DNA of 64,000 nucleotides from contig NZ_NMQR01000017.1 of NCBI RefSeq assembly GCF_003545805.1, forward strand, positions 1 through 64,000, written 5' to 3'. The notes under the pieces are model-generated. The model saw only the letters and a list, made by a program, of their open reading frames with translations. It was not told the origin of the DNA and did no database searches. The translations under genes were made by a program, and so were the position numbers. The DNA comes from Photorhabdus sp. CRCIA-P01. Lineage in GTDB: Bacteria > Pseudomonadota > Gammaproteobacteria > Enterobacterales > Enterobacteriaceae. Position 1 is the first letter of the stretch. Each line of letters begins with the position of its first letter. Below, piece after piece: positions 47,752 to 60,100 of the stretch.

Positions 47752-50700
47752 ATGAACCTAAAAGGCTTTATTGATAGATTGTCCGAGCAGGAAGTTCGTC
47801 TTTTTGTTGAAAATGGGATGCTAAAATCTCAGTCTGCTCCCGGTGCCATCACACCTGAACAGGGAAAATTTATTAAACAAAACAAACAAGCAATTATTGA
47901 TTTTCTCTCTTATGCAGAGGTAGGGGGGCAACAGAAGCTTTCGTTATTACAACGTCGGCACCTTACCAAGGCACCGTTATCCTTTGCGCAGCGCCGTTTT
48001 TGGCTGGTCGAACAGGTTTCTACGGTTGAACGTCAGTATAAGATTTCAACCGCGTTCAATTTATATGGTCAATTTTCCTTGGAAGCCGCCAGCCAGGCGA
48101 TAGATGCCATTCTTAAGCGACATGAAATTTTACGAACTGTTTATCAGGAATCACAGGGCATGCCCGAACAAGTCGTGTTGGACGACTATGTTTTCCAGAT
48201 TAACAAAGACACTCTTGCCGATGGTGTTGACCAACGGCAGCACATAGAGGATTGGCTGGCGGGGCAGAGACAGAGACGATTTGATTTAAGTAGGGATTTA
48301 CCGCTAAGAGTGGCTTATTTGGCATCTGATCTAAAATCAGATACATCTGATAAGCCGTTGGCTGGCGTATTGTTTTTTGATTTGCACCATATTGCTGCCG
48401 ATGGCTGGTCTCTGGCGATATTAGTTGATGAATTTACCCTTCTTTATCAGCAAATTGTTCATGGTAAACCCGCCTTGTTGACTGAGCTTGAACTGCAATA
48501 CTCGGACTATGCCTACTGGCAGAATCAAGCTGAAACTCAGCCAATGTTTGACGAGCAGTTGCAATATTGGCAACAACAGTTGGCTAACCTGCCGTTGGTT
48601 CATGAATTGCCTTTGGATTATGCTCGTCCTCAAAAATTGGATATGCGCAGCACAACGCACACGCAAAAGATACCAATGGAGACGGTTAGTAAACTTAAGC
48701 GATTAGCTGTGGATTCAAATGCCACTTTATTCATGCTCTTGCATACAGCTTTTGCTGTGATGCTAGGTCGCTACAGCGATAACCCGGATGTGATTATTGG
48801 GACACCTATTACAAGTCGACCGGTACAGAAACTGGAATCGCTAATTGGTTGTTTCCTTAATACTCTTGTATTGCGTTTGGATTGTACACCGACGCTGACA
48901 TTCAATGAGTTGTTGAAGAGTGCAAGGCAGGTGCACCTTGATGCACAGAGCAATCAGGCCATTCCATTCGAATTATTAGTCGAGAAGTTGCTAGCTGAGC
49001 AAAGCACCGTGTTTACGCCCTTATTTCAAGTGCTTTTCTCAATGCAAAATTATGAATCTCAACAGTTGGAACTTGCTGATGTTGAATTTGAGGAGGTTAT
49101 TGCACAAGGGGGACAAACGCAGTTTGATTTGACCCTAACCGCTACAGAAGATAAGGACGGGTTGTCACTGATTTTTGAGTTTAATCAAGGGCTCTTTAAT
49201 CCGGGCACCATCGCCCGTTTTGCTGAAAATATGCAGTTGTTGTTGGCCCATATTGCGGTCAACGGTGATAGACCAATTAATCAATTGGCGATCGTCAGTG
49301 AGCAGGAACACGCTGTGCTGGACAAGTCTCATCAATCAGCTTGGCAACTGCCCGAGGAGCAACCTTTTGTGCATCGGCTTATTCAGCAGCGGGCGGCTGA
49401 GTATCCCGAGCGAGTGGCAATTCGCTACCAGGAGCAAAGCCTCGGTTTTGCTGAACTTGATGCAAGGGCTAATCAGATCGCTCAATTATTATTGACTAAA
49501 GGCGCCGACAACAACCAGCTAATTGCTATTTTGATGGAACCTGGCATTGACTTTGTTGCCAGCATGTTAGCGATATTGAAAGCAGGGTGTGCTTATTTGC
49601 CATTGGATCCCACTTATTCTGTCGCACGGTTAAGTTTTATCTTGGCTGACAGCAATGTTGGTTTGGTTATCGTCGATAACAAGAGTATCGATAAGGTCGA
49701 TTTACCAATGGCTAACATTTGCACTATCTTGCTTGATGACACTGAAATTGCCGCCCAGGCCCGTACTGAACCAATGTTGACCTCAAGTGTGACAGCAGAT
49801 TCCCTTGCCTATGTCATTTATACCTCGGGTTCGACAGGTAATCCTAAAGGGGTGATGATCTCGCATGGGGCTTTGAGCGCATCAACGGTTGGGCGGTTTA
49901 ATTCATACTCGATAGTACCGGAGAAATTTTTACTGGTTTCATCATTTGCTTTCGATTCATCGGTTCCGGCTATATATTGGGGGCTTGGCAGCGGTGCAAC
50001 GTTGCATTTAATGGCCCCCCAGGATGCGAAAGATGCATCGTATGTGGCAAAGATTATAGACAGTCAACAAATTAGCCACGTTCTTTTTATTCCCAGTTTC
50101 TACGATGCCGTTCTTGATTCCCTTACAGGACATTCACTACGTAAGGTGATTTGTGCCGGCGAAAATTTGTCGGACCAAGTTAAGACAAAACATTTCCAAT
50201 GTCAGCCTCAAGCAACTCTGGTCAACGAATATGGGCCAACGGAAACCACGGTATGGTCTTCGTTGAAAATCTTTGAAAAGGCGACTGAGCCAGTCACGAT
50301 TGGTCGTCCAGCTCCCCATGTGTCACTTTATGTGTTGGCGAAAGATCGCTCCCAATGTCCGGTTGGTGTAGTTGGAGAACTGTATGTTGGTGGTGTCGGA
50401 TTAGCAAAAGGGTACTTGAACCGTCCAGAACTGACGGCTGAACGTTTTATTGATCATGTGGACTCTAAAGGTAACAGCGAACGACTATATCGCACTGGTG
50501 ATTTAGTGAGGGTGTTGCCATCAGGCGAAATTGCTTACATTGGCCGAAACGATTTCCAAGTGAAATTGCGTGGTTTTCGTCTCGAATTGGGTGAAATTGA
50601 GAACTGTATCCGCGCTAATTTTGATGTAGCGGATGTTGTGGTTTGTGTGAGGCAGGATGACAAGCAGAGGCAATCCTTGGTGGCTTATTTGGTAGCGCCG

Positions 50701-51153
50701 TCGATGCTCGACATACGTGAACAGCGCGATAAAGTCGAGCGCATCTTACCGGAGTTTATGTGGCCCAGCTTCTATGTGTTATTGCCGGAAATGCCACTGA
50801 CTGAGAATGGTAAAGTTAATCGTCAAGCCCTGCCTGCTCCAAGTATGGAAAATATCGCTGAGGAGCCTTTTACGCCACCAGAAACGACAACTGAAAAGCA
50901 GTTGGCTGAATTGTTCCATAGAGAGCTTGGGTTGGAGCGAATCAATATTGTGGCTCGGTTTGTACAGCTCGGTATTCACTCACTGCAATTTGTCAAACTC
51001 GGCAGTGTCATCAGAGAAGAATTGAAGATAGAACTGTCCGTGAAGGATTTTTACGTCTATGACACTCTGTTTGCTTTAGCACAGTATGTTGAGCATCAGC
51101 TTACTGAACAACAGAAACAGATTGGGGAAGAAAGGGAGGTCGTTGAACTGTGA
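47752..51153 (+). CDS. NRPS 3, single module (predicted His-like)
   Basis: Start taken at ATG 47752 (3 nt after the NRPS 2 stop); GTG codons at 47743 and 47746 overlapping that stop are alternatives. 1133 residues: TubC-type docking (1-52), C7 with H212-HIAADG, A7, T7. The A7 pocket reads DSPFIAEVWK, sharing D-S-x-x-x-A-E-V-x-K with the bacitracin His code (DSELTAEVCK). The carrier motif is L-G-I-H-S1077-L rather than L-G-G-H-S-L. The C-terminus ends E-V-V-E-L. It overlaps the GTG start of NRPS 4. Module 7 of odilorhabdin inserts His, which agrees. Confidence 0.9.
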   Translation: MNLKGFIDRLSEQEVRLFVENGMLKSQSAPGAITPEQGKFIKQNKQAIIDFLSYAEVGGQQKLSLLQRRHLTKAPLSFAQRRFWLVEQVSTVERQYKISTAFNLYGQFSLEAASQAIDAILKRHEILRTVYQESQGMPEQVVLDDYVFQINKDTLADGVDQRQHIEDWLAGQRQRRFDLSRDLPLRVAYLASDLKSDTSDKPLAGVLFFDLHHIAADGWSLAILVDEFTLLYQQIVHGKPALLTELELQYSDYAYWQNQAETQPMFDEQLQYWQQQLANLPLVHELPLDYARPQKLDMRSTTHTQKIPMETVSKLKRLAVDSNATLFMLLHTAFAVMLGRYSDNPDVIIGTPITSRPVQKLESLIGCFLNTLVLRLDCTPTLTFNELLKSARQVHLDAQSNQAIPFELLVEKLLAEQSTVFTPLFQVLFSMQNYESQQLELADVEFEEVIAQGGQTQFDLTLTATEDKDGLSLIFEFNQGLFNPGTIARFAENMQLLLAHIAVNGDRPINQLAIVSEQEHAVLDKSHQSAWQLPEEQPFVHRLIQQRAAEYPERVAIRYQEQSLGFAELDARANQIAQLLLTKGADNNQLIAILMEPGIDFVASMLAILKAGCAYLPLDPTYSVARLSFILADSNVGLVIVDNKSIDKVDLPMANICTILLDDTEIAAQARTEPMLTSSVTADSLAYVIYTSGSTGNPKGVMISHGALSASTVGRFNSYSIVPEKFLLVSSFAFDSSVPAIYWGLGSGATLHLMAPQDAKDASYVAKIIDSQQISHVLFIPSFYDAVLDSLTGHSLRKVICAGENLSDQVKTKHFQCQPQATLVNEYGPTETTVWSSLKIFEKATEPVTIGRPAPHVSLYVLAKDRSQCPVGVVGELYVGGVGLAKGYLNRPELTAERFIDHVDSKGNSERLYRTGDLVRVLPSGEIAYIGRNDFQVKLRGFRLELGEIENCIRANFDVADVVVCVRQDDKQRQSLVAYLVAPSMLDIREQRDKVERILPEFMWPSFYVLLPEMPLTENGKVNRQALPAPSMENIAEEPFTPPETTTEKQLAELFHRELGLERINIVARFVQLGIHSLQFVKLGSVIREELKIELSVKDFYVYDTLFALAQYVEHQLTEQQKQIGEEREVVEL

Positions 51154-54100
51154 ATATCGCTGCATTTTTAGCTGACTTAAAACAGCAAGACATTATGGTA
51201 TACCTTGAATCTGACTCGCTTAAGCTGAACGCGCCTAAAGGCGCGGTATCGCAAGATATGCTTACTGAGTTGAGAACGCATAAGGTAGAGATTATTGCGT
51301 ATCTGCAAGGGCAACAATCAAATCCATTACCGATCAAGACTGTCGACAGAGGGCGGACTCGGTTACCTCTTTCTTTTGCGCAACAACGCCTGTGGTTCAT
51401 CGACCAGCTCTTTGGCAGCAGCGAACATTACAATATGGCGACGGTGTTTGAGGTGAGTGGCGCGTTCGATTTAACGATTGCTGAAAAAGTCATGCAACGA
51501 ATTGTCGAACGCCATGAAGTGTTGCGCTCAGTTTACCGAGAAGAACAGGGAGAAGTATGGCAGGAGATTCAGCCAGATGTAGATGTTAAGGAAAAAATCA
51601 ATGTTCGGCACTTGACATGTGATCCTGCTGAGCTGAAAGCGATATTTTATCAGTATGTTTCTGCTCCGTTTGACTTACAGAAAGATCTAATGGTCCGGAT
51701 TGACTTTTTTACAACTGATACTCAGCGGCAATTTCTGATCATCAATTTGCACCATATTGCTGGAGACGGATTGTCTTTCTCTCTATTGATGGAAGAATTT
51801 GTCACCCATTATCAAGCGATTAAGCAGAATCTGCCGGAATCCTTGCCTGCATTGCCGGTGCAATATGCAGATTATGCTTATACTCAGCAGTCATGGATTG
51901 CCGACGGAGTATTTGATGCGCAACTTGATTATTGGCAACAAAAATTAGCCGATATACCGCAAGTTCACCAATTTCCATTGGATTTTCAGCGGCCTGTGAA
52001 ACAGACCAACGATGGTGTCAAGGTGCGATTCCGATTGGAGCGGCAATCTTCGGCGATGTTGCGTAAACATGCAGGCAATGCCGGTGCGACCCTGTTTATG
52101 TTATTGCACGCTGCATTTTCAGTGTTTATCGCTCGCTACAGCCAGCAAACGGATATTGTTATTGGTACACCGGCCACGAACCGTAAACAAAAAGAGTTAC
52201 AGTCGCTGATCGGGTTGTTTGTCAATACGCTGGTGTTGAGAACCGAATATCAGGGCCAGGCTGATTTCATGCAGTTTGTGCAGCATGTAAAGCAAGTCAA
52301 CATTGAAGCACAAATGAATCAGGATTTGCCGTTTGATGTTCTCGTGGAGAAATTGGCGGTGAGTCGGAACATTGCTTACTCACCGATATTCCAATTCATG
52401 TTCGCAATGGATACGACTGAGGCCAGCGAATCGAGACTGGATGACGTGGTATTTACCCCGGTATCTTCGGGTGAAGCATTCTCTAAATTTGATTTGGAGC
52501 TCGATGCGATTGATGACAGTGACACTATTCTGTTTGAAGTGGTATACAACAGTAGCTTATTCCATGAACACACGATTGCAAGGTTACTCAAATCGTTTGA
52601 AATCTTGTTGATTGATATCGCCAAAAATCCTTATAAAACATTAGACTCTTTAGCGTTGTTGGGTGAAGACGAAAAGCGCCGTTTAGGGCAACAACTGGCG
52701 ATACCATCTTTTATTGCAACAACGACAGAATCTGTGCAATACCAGTTCGAACGTCAGGCGGAACAAAGATCCGATGCCACCGCTTTGGTATGGCAGGTTG
52801 CAGGAGAAAATCAAACCCTGACATATCGTGAGTTAAACCAGCGTGCTAACCGATTGGCGCATCACCTCATCGAAAAGGGGGTTAAGCCGGGCAATATTGT
52901 CGCGTTATGTTTACCTCGTTCCCCTGAGATGATTGTCAGTATATTGGCTGTACTGAAAGCAGGCGCTGCTTACACCCCTATTGACGTCGACAACCCTCAG
53001 TCCCGAATCCATCACATTATCGCGGATTGCCAGCCGGCGGTTGTGTTGACGAACAACGCATATGCAGACAAGTTTGCTGAACTGAATGTCATTGTTGAGC
53101 TGTTAACCTCGGAAGTGGAGCCGTTTTCAGGGATTGCATCTGATAATCCGAATATCAACCATAGCTTGGATGAACTTGCTTATGTCATGTATACCTCTGG
53201 ATCGACGGGCAAACCTAAAGGGGTCATGGTAGAGCATACGCAGTTGAGTCATTTTGTTGCGGCAGCATTGGCAATGTATTCCGTTAAACCTGACGACAAC
53301 GTATTACAGTTCTCCTCATTTGCATTTGATATTTCCATTGAAGAGTGTTTTGTCACCCTATGTGCAGGTGCCACTTTAGTATTGAGGAACGATGATTGGC
53401 TCAACAGCGCTGACCTATTTTGGCAACAGTGTTGTCAACACAACATCACCGTAATGAGCTTACCCACCGCATTTTGGCATCAGGTGAGTAGTGGCGACGC
53501 CTTGGTGCCTGACACACTACGGTTGGTTATCGTTGGCGGTGAAGCAATTAATGCTGAAATTGTCAGGCATTGGTTTGCATCAGCAAATCATCCTCCGGTG
53601 ATGAATACCTACGGGCCGACCGAAACGACAGTCTTGGCGAGTTACCACTTGATTGAATCCGCGTTGCAGATTGAGCAGTCGGTTCCCATTGGCAGGGTAT
53701 GTGGTCATGTTAAAACCTATATTGTTGATGAGCATTTGAATTTGGTGCCACAAGGTGTCATTGGTGAATTAGTTGTTGGTGGTAAAGGCGTTTCCAGAGG
53801 TTACTTAAACAGACCTGAGGAGCAGCAGAGAAGTTTTATCCAGGTTGCTTTTTTCGACGGTGAGGTCGAGCGGCTTTACCGGACCGGCGATCTGGTGAGG
53901 TTTAATGTTCATGGTGAAATTGAATATATCGGGCGGAAGGATAACCAGATAAAAATTCGGGGTTTCCGTATTGAGCTAGGTGAGATTGAGAACCAACTTA
54001 TTGCGATTGATGGGGTGAGGCAAGCGGTTGTCACTGTTGATGAGCTTAATGGCAATAAACAACTGGTTGCATACTACGTTGCGGATGTGCCGCTGGAGCC

Positions 54101-57100
54101 AGTAGCGTTGAGGGAACAAATAAGCCAAACCTTGCCGGAATATATGGTCCCGAATGCCTTTATTTCGCTAACCAGCATTCCAATGACGGTAAACGGTAAA
54201 GTCGACTATAAAGCGTTACTGAGTGTAAAGACACCAGAGCCGTTACCAGAAAACTACCATTTCCCGCAGGGGGAACTGGAGGAGCAACTGGCTGATATGT
54301 GGCAGCAGTTGTTAGGCCATCCTAAAGTGGGCCGTACCGATAATTTTTTCAAGCTAGGGGGACATTCCCTATTGGCGATTAAGTTGGTATCGGAAATCCA
54401 GAAAACCTTGGCCGTACAGATCTCTGTTCGGGTAGTGTTTGAAAGCCAAACCTTGGCTGAATTTGCACAATTGATCGCTGAACAACAGACAGCAACTAGC
54501 GGCAATGCAGCGATAGCGCCAATTACGCCTGTAGTTGAGATGGTGAGAGTTGAAATGGCGCGGCTTCCATTGTCGTTTGCCCAGCAACGGCTTTGGTTTA
54601 TTGACCAGTTAGATGGGCAAACGCCTCAATATAATATGCCGTTGGCATTAACCATCAAAGGGGACTTCAATCTCGCTATCGCTGAACGTGCGATAAACAT
54701 GATTGTTCAACGCCACCAGGTGCTCCGAACGGTCTATCGGCATGATACTGCCGGTGCATGGCAGGAAGTGCTGGACAAGGTAACTGTGAAGATTGACCGT
54801 ATTGACTATCAAAGCCTTGGGGAAAAAAGCTGCCAACAGCAGGTGCAAGAATTTATTCAGCGGCACGCGGAGCAGGCATTTGATTTGGCTAACGATGTCA
54901 TGCTGCGAGCGGCTTATCTAAAGATAACGGAAGATCAGTGTGTTATGGTATTCAATATGCACCATATCGCATCAGATGGTTGGTCAATCAAAGTGCTTGC
55001 TGATGAGTTTGTCAACATATACAGCCAATTGCTTGAGGGCTGTCAGCAACCGGCTTTGCCATCGTTACCCATTCAATATAAAGATTATGCTGTCTGGCAA
55101 CGGCAACAACTACAGGGTGAAACGTTACAAACGGATCTTAACTACTGGTTAACTCAGCTTAATGAGCTGCCTCCTGTACACGACTTACCGTTGGATTACC
55201 CGCGTCCATTACAACTTGGTAGCAGTGGTGGGTTATTTGAATTTAGTGCTGACAAGTCTCTTTTGATTGGGCTCAAATCGCTTGCCAGTCAACATAATAC
55301 TAGCCTGTTTGTGGTATTGCATGCGGCATTTACCCTGTTACTTGCCCGTCATGGTCAAAGCAAGGATATTGTCATAGGGACGCCGGTGGCGAATCGTTTG
55401 CAGGCGGAAGTTGAGCCGCTTATCGGCTTTTTCGTCAATATGCTAGTGCTGCGCACCAAATACCAAGCAGATCTCACTTTTGCTGAATATCTGTCACATA
55501 TTCGCCAGGTTAATATTGATGCTCAAGCGCATCAGTTACTGCCGTTTGAATTGTTGGTTGAGAAAATGCAGCCGGAGCGGAGTGCAAGTTATTCGCCACT
55601 CTTCCAAGTCGTATTCTCAATGGATACCAATGAATCCAAGGTATTGCAATTGAGTAACGTTGAATTTGAGTACCTTGATAGCGAACATGTTACGGCCCAG
55701 TTTGATTTGACCTTAGATGCCAGTGAAAGTGAGGACAGTCTTGATTTTAGTTTTGAATACAACGGTGAACTATTCGAACGGTCGACAATAACCCGATTCA
55801 GCCAACGGTTTCTGACTTTATTGTCTGCATTAGTGAGTGACCAATATCAAACGGCTCCTTTGACTAAACTGCCAGTGTTAACTGAGCAGGAAAGGCAATA
55901 TCTGTTGAGCGATATCAATGACAATTGGCAGCCTTATCCTGCTGATAAGTGTATTCATCAGTTGTTTGAAGAACAAATGGAACGGAGTCCAGAACAAATA
56001 GCGGTTATTGACGGCGAGCTTCATCTCACTTACCGGCAAGTGAATGCTCAAGCTAATCAGGTAGCCCACTTTTTGTTGGACAAAAATTATATATCGGATT
56101 CCTTTATTGCGGTTTGCATGGAGCGTACCGCGGCCTCGGTGATTACCGTACTTGGCATCTTGAAGGCAGGTTTAGCCTATGTGCCATTTGATGCTGATCA
56201 GCCATTGCAGCGGATTGAATACATTCTTCAAGAGAGCGGTACACCATTGGTTGTGGTTGATGATATTCAGCGTTTGCCCATTGAGGTGGTTTCGGCGTAC
56301 AACGTCTGGCGATTGGATGAAATATTAAGCCAGTCACGGATTGATACCAATATTGCGGCGACGCAGAGTCATTCAACTGCGACCAATTTGGCTTACATGA
56401 CTTACACTTCAGGAACAACTGGCCATCCCAAGGGAGTGATGGTTGAGCACACGGCGATGATTGCGCGTTTGTATGGCTGGGATGCGGTATTTGGCTTATT
56501 CCAGAAGCCGCCAACCGTATTGCAAATGGCGGGTTTGGCTGTGGATATTTTTCTGGGTGATATCGTTAAGAGCTTGACCACCGGTGGTCGCTTGGTGATT
56601 TGCCGCAAGTCGGATTTGATTACCACAGAGGCTTTGTATCAGCTTATCGAACAACAACAAGTGACGTTTGGTGACTTTGTGCCGGTCATTCTGAGAAATT
56701 TACTCGATTATACTGAACAAAACAGGGTTCAATTGAATTCACTGCGCCATATATTAGTGGGTTCCGAAGCTTGGTATGGTCGTGATTTGAACCGTTTACA
56801 AAAGCTGATGCATACCGATGCCCGTTGTTTCAATATTTATGGACAAACAGAATCGGTGATTGATGCCAGTTACGGTGATGTGACTCATCTCTCTTTACCT
56901 GATGATGCCTATGTTCCCATCGGTACGCCGTTTGCCAATACCCACATTTATATCCTTGATGCTTATGGCGAGCCTGTGCCTATGGGGGTGGTTGGTGAAA
57001 TTGCGGTAGGTGGCCCTGGTTTGGCAAGAGGTTACAACCGCAATAGCGAATTAACACAACAAAAATTTGTTAAAGACGACCTTTCTGGCCGTTGTGGTTA

Positions 57101-60100
57101 TATTTATCACACGGGTGATCAAGCTAGATTAAAATCTGATGGGACTCTGGAGTTTTTAGGGCGCAATGATGATCAAATAAAACTGCGTGGGTTCCGTATT
57201 GAACTGGCTGAAATTGATGCCAAGCTGCGTGCATTGCCTGATGTGCGGAATGCTATTGCTGTGGTACGGGAAATTGAGCCGGGCAATAAACAAATTATTG
57301 CTTATCTGCAAACGCCACAATCGTTATTGGTTGAACAGGTCAGAGAACAGCTACGGCATCAACTACCTCATTACATGATCCCCAGTGCATTTGTATGTCT
57401 GAATGCTTTCCCGGTGAGTATTACCGGAAAAGTGGATAAAGAAAAACTACCTGCACCAGAAGCCAGTGCTTTTACCAGTACTGAATATGTTGCGCCACAA
57501 AATGACATTGAAAGAACATTAGCGTCTATTTTTGCCGTGGTTTTGAAGCAGGAGAAAGTGAGTCGTTACGATAATTTCTTTGCTTTGGGTGGTGACTCAA
57601 TATTAATTGTGCGTGTTGTTGCGATGGCTAAACAGGTGGGTTTAGCACTTAGTGTAAAAGATATTTTGGCCTATCAAAGTATTCATGAAATAACGCGGCA
57701 GTTACCTGATTTGAACAACAAAAGCGTCTCTTCTAAAGATGCTTATCGCGCTTTTTCATTACTTACAGATGACGAACGGGCGGTATTGACTGAGCCATCG
57801 ACATTGGATGATGCATATTCATTGTCGAGTTTGCAAATGGGGTCTATTTATCATCAGCTAAAAGATGAAAGTTACCACATTGTAGAACATTACTCGATTA
57901 ATACAGTGTGGAGTGAACAAGCGTTTCGTCAGGCATTTAATGCCATAGTACAACGCCATGAGTTATTGCGTGCAACATACAACTTCGAGTTAGGGAGAGC
58001 GTTGCAATATATTCATAAAACGATTGCTTTGCCGGTTACGCTTAATGATTGTCGCCACCTTTCCGTGCAGGAATTCGAGCATCAATTAGATCACTGCTTG
58101 GAACAGGAAAATAGCAACTTTTTCGTTGAAAATGAATTAATGTGGCGAATTCATGTATTTATTGATGCTAATAATACATTTGCTCTGGTTTTGTCCCATC
58201 AACATGCCATTCTTGATGGTTGGAGTGTTGCCAACCTAAAAGTTGAGTTTATGGAAAACTATTTATCGGTGTTGTCTGGCGGTTCTATTCCACCAAGAGC
58301 TGATTTACCGCATTACGGTGAATACATTGCTGAAGAACTGGCGGCTATTGCTGATCCTGAACACAAAGCTTATTGGCAGCACATTGCCAACGCGGCTGTA
58401 CTTCCTGACTGGACTGGAAAAGGGTCAACACAACATTATTCCGCTCGCCTTGAGCTATCTTATTTACATGACGATTTGCAACAACTTGCGACGCGCTTAA
58501 AAGTACCGTTGCGCACATTGCTGTTGGCGGTACATGTTTATGTATTGGCGAAAATCAATGGCACTGATTCCAGCACCAGTTCGGTCGTCAGCCACGGGAG
58601 ACTTGAAGTGGAGGGGGCTGAATCTTGTCTTGGATTATTCTTGAATACGCCGCCGGTTAATGCGGATATTCATCAACAAACCTGGGCGTCGTTGATTCAG
58701 CAATTAACCGAATATAGCACTGCAAGCTGGCCTTATCGACATTATCCGGTTGCTGTAATGCAAGAGGAATTCAAGTGTGATTACTCTGGTGCTTTGTTTA
58801 ACTATGTCGATTTTCATGTGTCTGATGAGTTACAGACAACTCAGGATGTTGAGCCCGGACAGGCTTATGATCATGAATATGAACGAGTTGATTATGGTTA
58901 TGATTTTGTTTGCCATCATAGTTCAGCTAATGGTTTTCTGGTTCTGCAATTGGCGTTAACTCAATTGGTGTTTGGGGAACATCAGGCAGGTCAAATATTA
59001 GCCTATTATGAAACTGCCATAAAGTCGATGTTAGTTTCACAACATCATCACTTGGGGCATGCGGATTATTTAGCGCCAGGTCAAATCCAACACTTGCATC
59101 AATTAGCCCATAATTCGTCATCTATTGCTAATGATTGCACATCTCTGACTCGATTATTTGCCCGAGTTGCGCATCAGATACCTGATGAAGTGGCTTTGTC
59201 GGGGCCTTGGGGAAGCATAAATTATGCTCAGTTGGCGTTAGCGGCTGACAAACTAGCGGCACTTCTTGTTGCGCGGGGTATCGGCGTAAATGATACGGTG
59301 GGTATTTATTTATCAAGTAGTCCTGAGGTGGTGATTAGTGTCTTGGCTATTTTGAAGGCGAACGCAACGTTTGTACCATTAGCAACCGATTATCCAACAG
59401 AACGCATTGTCCATATTATTAATGATGCTGATATTCAGCTTATTGTTTCACAGCGTTCTGAAAGCCGTACTTTGCCTGTTGATGAACAAAATATTGTTAT
59501 GGTTGATGAGATTGAGTCGGTTGATACTGCTGTTGTGGCACAAGAAGTGGCATTATCAGCGCAAGAGCGTATTGCTTACATCATGTATACCTCGGGTTCA
59601 ACGGGTACGCCTAAGGGCATTAAGATCAGTCATCACAATTTATTGAGCTATTATGAGGCCGTTCAACGCTATTACCCGACAAATTCTGCCCGTGTATTGC
59701 AAATTGCCAACATTGGTTTTGATATTTTTATCGAAGAATTAATGTTGTCGGTATTTTCCGGTGGTTGTCTGGTTCTGGATAGTCATAAAACAGCGTATAG
59801 CGTTAAACAGTTATGTCAGATCATTGATGCACAAAAAGTCACACTGATTTCAGTACCTACAGCCTTATGGCATGAGTGGACATATCAGTTAACCGCCGAC
59901 GATGTTGAACAACTCGTTGAGCATTTGGAGGTATGTATCGTCGGTGGTGAAGCCATGCGAATGGAGTTATTGGCGCTATGGCAACAAAAAACACAAGGAA
60001 AGATCCGTTTATTCAACACTTATGGACCGACAGAAACAACCATTGTAGCAACCGCTATCGATGTCACACGATTAGACACCTTAACAGACTCAGTGGTGCC

